DNA from: Mortierella alpina | Taxonomy: Eukaryota; Mortierellomycota; Mortierellomycetes; Mortierellales; Mortierellaceae | Assembly (NCBI GenBank): GCA_029449245.1 | Contig: JANATF010000023.1 | Coordinates: 124,001-188,000, forward strand | Direction of reading: 5' to 3' | Length of the DNA: 64,000 bases | In this document: piece after piece, positions 47,444 to 57,768 of the stretch | Position numbering within the stretch: position 1 is the stretch's first letter | How the letters are laid out: each line of letters starts with the position of its first letter | Program-made: the position numbers and the translations under genes | The notes under the pieces: model-generated | The model's database searches: none | Told to the model about the DNA's origin: nothing | The model's input: the letters and a program-made list of their open reading frames with translations, nothing else

Positions 47444-48154
47444 ATGTCAACGACACCAACTGTGCTCGAGTACCAGCGCTCGACCCTCTACAATCTCGCT
47501 GCATCTCCATACCCAGAATGGTCGCTCTCCGCCCTCTGTAAGATTTTCTGAATACCAAACCGCTTGGTGGTTCTGTCAAAGTTTCCAGCCTGCCCTCTAA
47601 CCTGCTTCGACCCTGCTTCGATCCTGCCCCGATTTGTTTGACTTGGCAGGTGCGGCCACAGTTCCGGCAGCTGCCCGTCTTAGCCCGGGCATGCCTCACT
47701 TTGGTGTGATGATGGGATTCTCAGCCATTTTTGCCGGATCAGGGTAAACAGCCAGGATGCACAAAGACGCTTTTTTGTGCGCTTGTTAAAAGCTCTTTAC
47801 AGGTGTGCTAAACAATCCAATCCATGGTTTCATCTCTTTTAACCCCCTGGCAGATACATGAAGTACATGAATGATGCAGACAATGGCTCAGGGACCACTA
47901 CTTGTAAGCATCTTCACGTCTCTTTGCCCCGTTTGCTGTATGCGTATGAATTCCTGTCACTGAACACTTACTGAAAAAAATTCCAACTCGATCGTGCGAT
48001 GATCTGATTAGCATGGTGCCTGATGTATCTCTTCCTCAACCTGAAAAGAACCATTCGCCAACCAAAGCCAATGCCTTCTTTACTGATGGCAGGCGTCATG
48101 GGTAACCTGGTCATCTCTGGCCGCAAGACGCTCGAGACCCAGTTTGGCGTGTAA
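47444..48154 (+). CDS. AIM19-like mitochondrial membrane protein
   Basis: Small mitochondrial protein of 126 residues encoded by four exons (47444-47537, 47650-47743, 47854-47903, 48012-48154), all phase-consistent. Layout and motifs match yeast Aim19: an N-terminal LYNLAASPYPEWSLSAL, hydrophobic segments (GVMMGFSAIFAGSGYMKYMND, given here as GVMMGFSAIFAGSGY; SWCLMYLFLN), and a C-terminal GVMGNLVISGRKTLETQFG. Two to three membrane segments are likely. The molecular role of the family is unknown. The gene faces the gamma-glutamylcyclotransferase-like gene, whose stop is 195 bp away. Confidence 0.75.
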
Positions 48155-48349
48155 TAAGCCAACCCACCCACAGCCAGTGTAACATTAGACAAATCAGCAA
48201 TATAGTAGATTCTACTTCTCCAGCAAAGCGTGGAACTGTGCACATCTAGTCTATGCGGTACTATGATGGAGAGAAAGCAGAAAAGAGTAATCCAGGAAAG
48301 CCTAGGATTTTCAATGGATCGAGGGGGGGGGTTGACATGTTCTACGACC

Positions 48350-49473
48350 TCACGCTGCTACGCTCTCAACAACCTCCTCGGCCATTTTGAGCGCCGAGCT
48401 TTCCTTGTCAACCTCTGCCTCCCTACACGATTGCTGCTCTGCTTTGGTCTTGCCATCGTTCAATTGCAATTCTATCCTCTTCCTGACCAATGCCTGATGA
48501 GCCACGGACGAACACCTTCCCGATCCCAACACAGGTGAGACCAAATAATCATGAACGATGCTCGAGAACCTCGAGGCCTTGTCAAAGCACCATGCCGCCC
48601 AATACGGCGGTCTTGGCGATTGCTCCTTACTTTTGCGTTTGTTCTTCCAGAAGAGGATGGTGAACATCATCAGGATAGGGGCATTCACACCCATGAACAG
48701 GACACGCGCCAGTTTCGATCGAACACCTGTACATTCGTAGGGCACAATACGGGCGAGGTAGTCCTGGTAGGCTGGGTCGAGGTTGTGATGGGCTGCACCG
48801 GCGGTGAGAAGGCTTTTGTAACGAGCACTCGGTTGACAATGCGACATGATCGACAATGGGCGTGCTTCGAGGACTTTTGCACTGATAAGTTCCTCGGTGC
48901 CCACGATCCTGCAGTCGACTTCAATCTGGTTGTAGCCCGTCGGCACATCATGGCCCCATCCTCCCTGATAAATTAGCAAAAGGCAAAAAACATTTAGCCG
49001 GTGTTGTCTTGCCTATGGATGAGTCCCCACACAAAACAAAAAAAGCAAAGAGAGATTCTTTTTTTCTAATCCTATTACTGTACCTCTGTCTGAATGACAC
49101 GCTGCCAATCGTCCAGTGTAATCTTGTGGGCCACTCCTTGGAGAACAGGTGGGAAGGATCGCTCGGGGTGGTTTGGGTGACTCTCATCCCACAGAAACTC
49201 GCGTCCGTACTGGGTCCTTGTATGAACCTCAAGAGCATAGGCTTTGTTATGGAGTCGGGTGCTGTCGATGCGGAGGATGGAGGCGAAGCATGGTTCCACA
49301 AAGGGGATGCCGTTGATGTCAAAGCTCAGCCAGTAGTCGGGGACGACCACGGGGCGGGACTCGAGCGGCTGGATCTTGCGACGGCCTGTCAAGACCTTGG
49401 GGTCCATGTTGCTGCCATAGGCGAGGTACCAGACCGAGTCTTGGGGTACAGCGACAGTGTCTTTGGAAGGCAT
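48350..49473 (-). CDS. Gamma-glutamylcyclotransferase-like protein with C-terminal membrane anchor
   Basis: Predicted to convert gamma-glutamyl peptides to 5-oxoproline, in glutathione turnover. Exons are 49473-49084 and 48964-48350 (phase 0), giving 334 residues. The substrate-binding YGSN loop is at 19-22 (LAYGSNMDP). The core reads FDINGIPFVEPCFASI, GVAHKITLDDW and IQTE, with Glu130 at the exact exon end as the probable catalytic acid. Exon 2 resumes GGWGHDVPTGYNQIEV. The core alone would be about 190-200 residues. The remainder adds one hydrophobic segment (VLFMGVNAPILMMFTILFW) and a charged tail, suggesting a tail-anchored protein. The ATG at 49471-49473 was chosen; the frame stays open further upstream. 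Confidence 0.85.
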
Positions 49474-50228
49474 GGTGGAATGCCAGGCGTGTGGCAAGGC
49501 GAATGCGGGTCTTGTGGCAGGGTGAATGCGTAGCCTGTGACCAAGAGGAATGAGAATACGCGAATGCAGAGGGGCAGAGGGATGGGCGCAGCGGGCAATG
49601 AGCAGACAGGCGACAATGGTGCTGCAAGAGAGTGAGTGAGCTGAAAGGAGTAAAGTGAAACGGTGAGAAGGGCAAAGAAAGACCAAAGACAAAAGACGAG
49701 AGACAGCAGCTGAAGTACTTGAAGAAATAGTATACCGCTACTATAGTCGGGGTCGATCAGTTCAAGCCCCGTTTGGGCGGGTCGATCTTGTTCCTTGGCT
49801 CTGTCGACTGCAAACGTTGGGCTCCTGACACACCAAGGCCATCCATTGCGCACACCCCGCAGCAGCAATGGCCGCACTTGTCCGCGTGCCTGCAGCGCGT
49901 AGTCAGCGCAGGCATGCTGCTGCATCCTCGGCTTGCCACGCACTCAATGGCTCATAAAGATCTGGACCCTTTGTTGCTCCCTCTTCGATCGATCTGTGTT
50001 AGGTATTCGTCATCGACACCAACCGGCCTGAGCACCAGAAATTCTTTTTATAGGGCGATCAACACCCTCGTTTTTTTATTATATTACTTTTCTCGTCAGT
50101 ATTTTCTTTCATTTTTCGTCTGTCGTCGTGTAAGAGAGAGAGGGAGAGAGAGAGGCGAGTGCCGTTCCATGATCAACACAAGAAGGAAGCACAGGGACAA
50201 AAAAAAGACGCGTTGGGGGGTCTATTGC
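49474..50228. other. Intergenic region between the GGCT-like gene and serine protease 3
   Basis: Holds the upstream region of the GGCT-like gene and the 3' flank of protease 3. A GA-rich tract sits at 50131-50158 and a short A run near 50201-50207. No gene is supported. Confidence 0.5.
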
Positions 50229-51416
50229 TTAGAAGCGGGTCGAGTTACCGCCAGCTCCGCCGCTGAAGACCAACTTGTTGGGGGATCCCTTGAGCTCACC
50301 CTGGATCTTGTCAGCGGTGGCAGTGCTGGACAGCTTGTCAAAGAGGGCCTGAGCAGTGTCCAAACCACCCTCAGACAGGTACAAGGCAGCAACTCCGACA
50401 ACGTGGGGGGTGGCCATCGAGGTACCCGAGATGGTCTTCTTGGCATCGGCACCTCCGATCCAAGCAGAGGTGATGTCGACGCCAGGTCCAAAGATCTCAA
50501 CGCACTTGCCAAAGGAGGTGAAGGAAGCAGTCTGGTCCTTGTTATCCGAAGCAGCGACCGTGAAGGTGTTGTCGGCACCGGAGGGGGAGCCATCGCAAGC
50601 ATCAACGTTCTCGTCGTTGCCGGCAGCGACAATCAAGGGGATGTTCTTGGCAAAGAGACGGCCAGCAGCATCATCAATGGCCTTGGACTTGCCGCCTCCG
50701 AGAGACATGTTGACCACAGACTTTCCAGCAGTGGCGTTCTCGACGACCCAGTCCATACCGGCAACAACACCCGAGGTGGCACCGGATCCTTCGGCATCGA
50801 GGACCTTGACACCAACGAGGTTGACCTTCTTGGCAACACCGTAGGTGGTGCCTCCGATGGTTCCGGCAACGTGGGTACCGTGGCCGTTCTCGTCAGTGTT
50901 CTCGGATCCCTCGATAAAGTTGGCACCAAACTTGGCACGGCCCTTGATGTCAGAGTGATCAGCAAAGATACCAGTGTCGACAATGTAGGCTGTGACACCG
51001 GAACCGGCAGCATCGTTGTAGACATAGGGCTTGGTCAGATCGAGCTCCTGCTGGGAGACACGGGTGAGACCCCAGGAGGGGGGGTTGGCCTGCTCGGCCT
51101 TGATGGTGATGATGGCATCCTGCTCAATGTACTCGACCTCAGGGGAAGCCTGGAGCTCCTTGAGGGCAGCAGCGTTGAAGGTGGCGTGGAAGCCGGGGAT
51201 GGCCTTGTACTGACGGATGATCTTGGGCTTGGCACCGCCGCGGGCGTTGCGCTGGCCGATGGAGTTGAACTTGGGCGCAAAGGTGGAGGCGGTCTGGCCC
51301 TCCTTGAGGACAACAATGTAAGAGTCGGGGATGGGCTTGCCGTTGGTGGCGTGCGAGACCAAGGGGGCGGCTTGGACGAGGGCAATGCAAGCAGCGAGGA
51401 TGATGGTGTACTTCAT
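50229..51416 (-). CDS. Secreted subtilisin-like serine protease (proteinase K type), paralogue 3
   Basis: Family S8A endopeptidase of 395 residues in a single exon: signal peptide (1-17), I9 propeptide (about 31-106), then the catalytic domain. The triad is Asp147 (IVDTGI), His179 (GHGTH) and Ser333 (SGTSMATPH), with oxyanion-hole Asn267 (AAGN). All are intact. It is a clear paralogue of 24203-25363 but about 25 kb away and on the opposite strand, and it is separated from it by unrelated genes. The C terminus extends slightly (GGAGGNSTRF). A TATA box lies about 145 bp upstream. The antisense strand carries a long Gly/Val-rich open frame that is only a shadow of the codon bias. Confidence 0.96.
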   Translation of the reverse strand: MKYTIILAACIALVQAAPLVSHATNGKPIPDSYIVVLKEGQTASTFAPKFNSIGQRNARGGAKPKIIRQYKAIPGFHATFNAAALKELQASPEVEYIEQDAIITIKAEQANPPSWGLTRVSQQELDLTKPYVYNDAAGSGVTAYIVDTGIFADHSDIKGRAKFGANFIEGSENTDENGHGTHVAGTIGGTTYGVAKKVNLVGVKVLDAEGSGATSGVVAGMDWVVENATAGKSVVNMSLGGGKSKAIDDAAGRLFAKNIPLIVAAGNDENVDACDGSPSGADNTFTVAASDNKDQTASFTSFGKCVEIFGPGVDITSAWIGGADAKKTISGTSMATPHVVGVAALYLSEGGLDTAQALFDKLSSTATADKIQGELKGSPNKLVFSGGAGGNSTRF

Positions 51417-51558
51417 GGTGGGAGGACTGGAGTAGAAAGGGTGAGTGAAGGAAGTGGGCGTAAACCTGTAGGAAGGTGGAGTGCTTTGTGCTGTGAAGAG
51501 CTGAAGAGGATGTGGTGGAATGAGGAATAAAAACAAAATATCGGTCGAGACAGGGGTC

Positions 51559-51566
51559 CTTTTATA
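51559..51566 (-). promoter_or_regulatory. TATA box of serine protease 3
   Basis: On the minus strand this reads TATAAAAG, about 145 bp before the ATG. It is the same element as at protease 1. Confidence 0.7.
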
Positions 51567-54443
51567 CGCGTCGTTGATGGTGAAGGGCGCGATCTTCAAA
51601 GTGGCGAAGGCTCCAAAGGTCATTGTGCATGGCTCCTGTCGTGCTTCATTGCATAGAATAACGACTAGAGCCACGCGTGATGGAAGGCCGTCGCACTAAT
51701 ATCGGGGGTGGCCCTCATGGGAGAGACGTCAACACTCTACGACTGCTGCTCTGTTGAGAGCCATCATGCTACACCCTCATGCACTCTCCCTCGGGCGTCC
51801 CCTGGACATGGTCGTTTCGCTAGCTAATCACGCCCGTCAACAGATGCAGGCGTAGCGCGGATCCCCTGTTCCTGGACACGCCCTTGAGAGCACCCTTATC
51901 TGCGGCTAATGGTCTAATGGGCAATGAGAATACGCCATCCATTTTCTGCTAGTCTGTTTGTCGAGCTGGCCATGGGCGGCTCTGCAGGCGTTCCCAAGAA
52001 GGCGTGATCCCCATGGATGGTGCTTGTGGCTCAGAAAATAAAAAACGACAACGTCAATGGTCGATAGACTGTCCGTCCCTGCTTGTTCAGGGTAGTGTTT
52101 GCACATGCATTGTGTCGTCTCACAGAACAAAATGAGCTATTACAGAATCACCACATTCTGTTGAGAGCCCTGGCAGCGCTAACTCCCAATGGTGCGCACG
52201 GCGTTTCATTGGTCGCCTACACTTTCGCATCACATTCTTCTCGCCGCACCCTTTCGTCCAGCTCTTATCCAACTACATCATCTGTGCTACAGTCCCTAGC
52301 CCTGACAATAATTAATCATCTGCCTTCAAGGAGAGGGACTTTTACCTGTAGGAGTACATGGCAACGGTGGCGATAATGTTGACATGCACCCTGGGCAGGA
52401 CAGGTCTGGGAAATGGATTGCGATCCTATTGGTCAGGCCCCTGGGTTCGGCTTAGACCACGGATACATTGTATATAGTCTACAAGTAATGAAACAAGAAC
52501 AGACGAACGCGATTTAGCAAGGCCTCGTACCTGCATCCTCACCTGCTAGTCTTGCGCGGCGATAATTACATTCATCAACCCATCGTCCGTGGCGAGCTGG
52601 GCGTAAAGTCAACTTTGGATCCTTCCTCCCCTTTGTTTGTCTCGAGCCTGGCAGTTTGCCCAGGTGCCTCTAACCCTTCCTCTTCCGTTGCTTTTCATTA
52701 ATGCCTAACGTAATTCGCATAAGTGCCTCTTGGCTCAGTCACCTTCGCCTCCGGGATCTTCACTGGGACCCTTGGCTGTCGCCATGTCGCCACGCGACCT
52801 TGATATGGCACCTTTGGAATTTGGCCTATGGCGTCTCTTTGCTCAGGCACTAGTGGATCATTGTTCTACTAGGCAAGAGTACATGCGAAGCCAGGTACAA
52901 GTACCGCTCATGAGAAAGGGCCTTTCTGGTATCAAACACATGCACGTAATGAATATCCGCAGCCCACTAGGCTGTGATTCGTAGGATGCCCCTGCAGCAA
53001 GAACGAAAAAGTGAGGGCTAGGATCTTCACCTTAGTCTCGCGTGTGAAAACTGAACAGGAGGGAGGGGCAGTACTTGCTGAGGCATACATCAGATGCCTC
53101 TAATCTGGATATGGCAAGGCGTCTCCTCCCCCCTCGCCTTGATACTTGCGCGCCGTACATGGACGCGCCAGCCCGGGAATATGCACACACATTACTATTT
53201 TAGCACGAAAAATACAAAAACAATAAACAGGAGCCGTCCACTGGCGATACAGTACCCAGAAAGTGAGAGCGAGAAAGAGGGAGAGAGATCCTTTATTCTT
53301 GTGAGCCCGTCATGGACTAGTGGAATTACAGAATTGGTGCGCCGTGACCAGATTCCCAGCCTGTTCCTTTGTATCCTGGCGATCATCTACAGTGCACTTT
53401 GACCGCACCTGCATATATTTCTCAGGCGGAGTCTGGCAGCAGCTTGAGTGTGCGAAAGGACTAATGCACTGCGGATGACTCTTGACACATGACCCTCCTC
53501 AGGGCGTGCATATTATCCCCGCCTTCCGCTAGTTTTATGTCCGCATGCTTCGGCATAGAGGATTCTGATACAAGTAATGAGTGATCCGCCCTCCTCCAAT
53601 TTAGGTCTGTGGCACAAAGGTCATTTTCTTGTCGAGCGCTACCATCCTTGTTCAAGAACGCGCCTTTGCATGGGACCCTTGTAGTAGACTATTGGCGCTT
53701 AGGCTATGCTATTTCCCATCAGACTGACATGTTTTTTTTTGCAGATATATTTCAATGGTGTCTAGAAAGTCTAGACGCCAGAAAAGGGCGCGAGAAATGA
53801 CATGAAGGCTGGCTGTTTGTGGTTATTATCATTTACAATCTCGCGGAAGGTCAACCTCATTGTTGGCTTGTTCGACCGGCAAAGTCCTGGACTAGTATGC
53901 CTTAGCCTAGCGATGTTTTGTTTTGTTTTTTCGCCAAGGAGAGGTGTCGAAAGAAGTGGTACTATCCAGCATACATTCTAGACGGTCCATTGGGGTTCCC
54001 CACCGTCCCCACCGTCCTTTAAGCTAATTCATCGACATAATCAAGGTACTGACGCAGACACCTTTGTCTAGAGGTAGCAAGACGTAGTGACAACTGAAAT
54101 AGTGGCGTCCTCTCCCTCCGTTTCTCGTGATATTTTGACCGCTGAGCAAGGCTATGACTCTCTACGTGTTTTTTTTCTGAAGGTCGACCGGCAGTTGACT
54201 GTCCTAAATGCCAAAGCAACGGATCCAGTCCAAGCCGCGGGTTCATAGACCTTCCTGCTCCGAAACCTAATGCCACTATAACGCAGCGCAAGACATCAAA
54301 AGTACAGGACCAATGTACAACACAAAGAGAGAAAGGACAACCGAATTGATAAAGGATGTGAGAGAATATTTCGAGATGGAACGAACTGTTTATGACTTGT
54401 AAAAGAGTGTCAAGGTATTGTCGTTCGCACGCTTCTCATGATT
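51567..54443. other. Gene-poor region of about 2.9 kb
   Basis: No gene with motifs, signal peptide or consistent splice structure is visible. Short open frames on both strands (for example 52083-52376, 52730-52984, 54019-54291) have unremarkable composition. The first few hundred bases are probably upstream regulatory sequence of protease 3, and the last about 100 the 3' UTR of Tah18. Confidence 0.5.
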
Positions 54444-57152
54444 CTAAGCCCAACACTCTTGCTGGAAACGACCTTCCTTTTCCACTAAGGTCAAGTACTT
54501 GTTTGCCTCCTCAATGGACATGTTGCCTTGGGAGGCAATGACTCTCTGGAGGGCTCTCGTGACATCGGCTGGCATCCTGTTGGAGCTTCCAGAAAGGAGA
54601 ATGGTTCCACGCTGGTGATGGAGATAATTCCAGACCAAGACAGCCTGCTGCTCAATCAAATGCTGTACATACACTTTGTCCTCCTATTTACAAACACGAT
54701 GGGTATATGAGGGGGGAAAAGTCGAAAGTCAGTGAAACTGTTCACAGTGCTTCTGCTAACATGCGAGGTGCGAAGGTCAGGTGCGACTGTAGAGTTGTGA
54801 AGGCAAGCAACGTGTAAAACGTGTATGCGGATAGTAAGCGTCGTACCTGGTCGCGAGAGCAAGCAGCAAAGATCCTGAGTCGCCCTTCCTGTTCCAGCTG
54901 CTCCCACTCTTCCCGGTAATGATAGTCCATTTCCTGCTTTCTGCATCCGAAAAACAAGACATTCTCGGTCGCGCCTTGGACATAGATACGGTGATGTAAG
55001 AAACTCCTCATAGGTGCCACTCCCGTTCCTAACAGATCAGGAAACCAGAAAATAAATATGAGAGCATCAGTGGGCGGAACCATATTCAGACATTTCCAAA
55101 CGGTCTGCCACTGGAGATTATGTAACTCACCTGGACCGATACATATCAGAGGTACAGAGGGGTCCTTGGGAAGCTTGAGCGTGCCTCGCTGGATTTTGAT
55201 CCAAAACTGAGCAGTGGCCTCCTTTGCAGCTGGCTCTGAAGTCTCTGTCGACGTTGGAGTCGCAGCCTTGCCTTCAACATCCTCAGCAGCCTGAAGGCTC
55301 TTGAGCCACTTTGTGCAGACTCCTGTGCGCCATTTCCACAGCTTGGTCTTGTAATGGACAATCGCCACACATAACTCAATCTTCCACTGGAGATCTCCCT
55401 GCGGATTTTCTGCTGGTACATCTCCATTGGCTGTGTGGATCATACTGGCATCCTTGGTGCCATGACGCGATACGTCCTGCTTCCGCTGCTGTGTGTTGTG
55501 CTGCCGTTGTTGTTCTTGAACAAAGTCCAGGGGTGCAGAGGCGATCGAGAAACTGCGCGGCATGATCAGAGGGAACAGGTCCATGATATAATTCAACGGC
55601 ACCTTTACATCCTTAAAATCCTTGAGGACCTCAAAAATTGTTCTCTTCATTCGATGCGAATACGAATACAAATCATCCTGTCCCTCTGGAGAGACAAACT
55701 CTCTGAGCTTGTCCTTTTCGTCTTCATTAGAAGTAAAGTGGACCAAAAGCTGAAAGAAGCTGGTCCGGGGTGTGGTAAAGACATTAAGGTGGTTTGTCAG
55801 GAGCGAGCGCAGTGTCTGTCGGTGTGGGATATGCTTTGGAAGTCGGTGGTCAGAGAGGTTTTCGACGATCGTCAGTGGTTGATCCGCTACAGTTGTCCAG
55901 TCATTGTACTCTAGAAACTCGTCCACGTCCTTTTTGAGATTGCATGGACGCATGTTGAGCACATCGCCAGGGTGATAGCCCGGAAAGAGAGGGTCGATGA
56001 TCGATAGTTCCAGGTGGCGCACATCCTGAGAGTGCTTTTGATGTGTGATTCTGGTGTTTCGCAAGAGTGTGGCCAGGTACGATCCCGGTTCTCTGACAAG
56101 GTCCTGCTCGGCATTTGTCTGTTCAGGGTGCATGTCCGCGGCAGCGCTCGGTGTGGGATCCAGTACAAGACTGAAGCTGTTTTGAAAGATGCGATCCTTG
56201 GGTATGATCGTGAGATGAGGTGGGATCGGGTACTTTTCTAATGCAGCCTTCCAGAGTCCTGTCAACCATGGGCCCAACGTCCCATCCACACTAACAAGGT
56301 CGTATGAAAGAGGGTGAGCAATCATGAAAGTTCCATTTAAAAGATACATGGGGTCTACGCCTTGATGCATAGGCTTACCCGAGATAGTGCTGGTCATCGG
56401 CGTATGCGGGTTCGTAGAAAGGAACGGCACCCAACTGCATGAGTCGTTTGTAAAGCTTCTTTGCGGGCCAGTTGAATCTAGTCGACAAAAGGATGCCAAG
56501 TGGTTTTTGTTAGTGTAACCATGAGCGAGCACCGATCTGCGAATCCCACTGCCCCATGCGGGAGGTAGGCAGAGGGGTCTTACTTGATGTAGGAAGAGTC
56601 GCCGAGTCCAAAGACAGTGTACTCCATATGATCGAGCGCATCGGCGGGGTGAGACTTTCGGAGGAGGAACTTCCAAAACTTTTTCATGTTGTCCGGCTCC
56701 TCGCCCTGGCCCGTCGTCGAGGCGATGAATACAACAAAGTGTTCACGGATCAATAGACTCTGTGGAAAGAAGGAAGAGACACCGGAGGTAGGAGGAAGGG
56801 TCAGGTCCACATCCAGTTATTCAGTTCCGTGCTATGGAGCACTGATCGCATACAGAGACACAGTAGTTTTCTCTTTTCGGTCCTGGAGCACCCTTACTCG
56901 GTCATAGTCGTCCATGGCTGAGACGGAGGCGCTAAAGTGCATGCGACGGGCCTCCCGGGCAGCATTCTCGGCCACATCCTGTGCGCATCCAGTCTGCGAG
57001 CCGTAGAGGAAGAGGATCCGCCGAGGGTTATGGATCGAGATGTGCTCCAGGTGCCTGGGGTCGATGGGATCCTCAGCGTGCTGCTGTTGCTGCTGCTGGA
57101 GGAGGGGTTCACGGGTGTGCGCAGCTGCATTGTCGTTGTTGATCAGGCTCAT
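54444..57152 (-). CDS. TAH18: NADPH-dependent diflavin reductase Tah18/NDOR1
   Basis: Passes electrons from NADPH through FAD and FMN to Dre2 for cytosolic Fe-S cluster assembly. Exons are 57152-56898, 56759-56584, 56477-56379, 56290-55131, 55028-54847 and 54683-54444. They total 2,112 nt (703 residues), all in phase. Domains in order: Gln-rich N terminus, FMN flavodoxin (RILFLYGSQTGCAQDVAEN, given here as LFLYGSQTG, about 47-55; STTGQGEEP; VFGLGDSSY), FAD domain (PRSFSIASAP near residue 415), NADP domain (GTGVAPMRSFL, LFFGCRKQEMDY, CSRDQ), and a terminal Trp in ECWA. An Ala/Thr/Glu-rich insertion sits between the FAD motif and the NADP domain, and makes the protein longer than the usual about 600 residues. 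It is divergent from the RasGAP gene. Confidence 0.93.
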
Positions 57153-57768
57153 GGTTGCTAGGGTCTTGAAGCGAGCGAGAGCTGCGTTACGATACTAGCT
57201 CCCGAGAGTAGGAGAGAAGGAGAGCGAGAGAAGAGCGGGAGACGGGAGGAATGGCAAGCAAGATTGGGGGTTGACGGGGGTGGAGTGAAATGCGGGAAGG
57301 CGATGACTTTGAAGAAAAGCTTATCTGATCAAGCGGCATGTATATCCCACGGCTGCTGGCAGGGAAATACACATCCGGTCCCCTATAGTGATTGGACCAC
57401 CTTGGTTTGACTCGTTTAGGGACAGGCTTCACTCTCCCCCCAGTGCTCCTCCTCGCTCCCTCTCTCCTTTTCTCTCTCTCTTTCACTCTCTCTCTCTCTC
57501 GCTCTCTCTCTCACCCGCTTTCCCATCTGTCCCCCGTTGTCCCATCCACTGTGTCGCCGCCCTCTCTGCCCAGCTCGCCCCTTCTCATCTTCTGCCGTCC
57601 TCCTTCGTGACCCTCGCTCCGCCTCGCCCCGCCGTGTCCACCCTCATCCCCAGCTCCCCATCCTCCTCTCGCCGGCTGCTCTTTTCATCATCATCTGTAT
57701 CGGCTGCAGCAGCCCATCCAACACAACCGCGTCTCTCGCTCCCCTCCCTCCCCCGCCATTAGCCCGCC
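57153..57768. promoter_or_regulatory. Divergent promoter of TAH18 and the NF1-like gene, with CT microsatellite
   Basis: The 616 bp between start codons hold a CT repeat (about 57459-57513) and pyrimidine-rich sequence up to the NF1 ATG. No TATA box is seen on either side. Confidence 0.6.

Noticed and set aside
49773-51530. Plus-strand open frame of 585 codons
   Set aside because: Antisense of serine protease 3; Gly/Val/Asp-rich mirror of its biased codons.
52083-53402. Several short plus-strand open frames
   Set aside because: No motifs, signal peptides or splice-consistent extensions.
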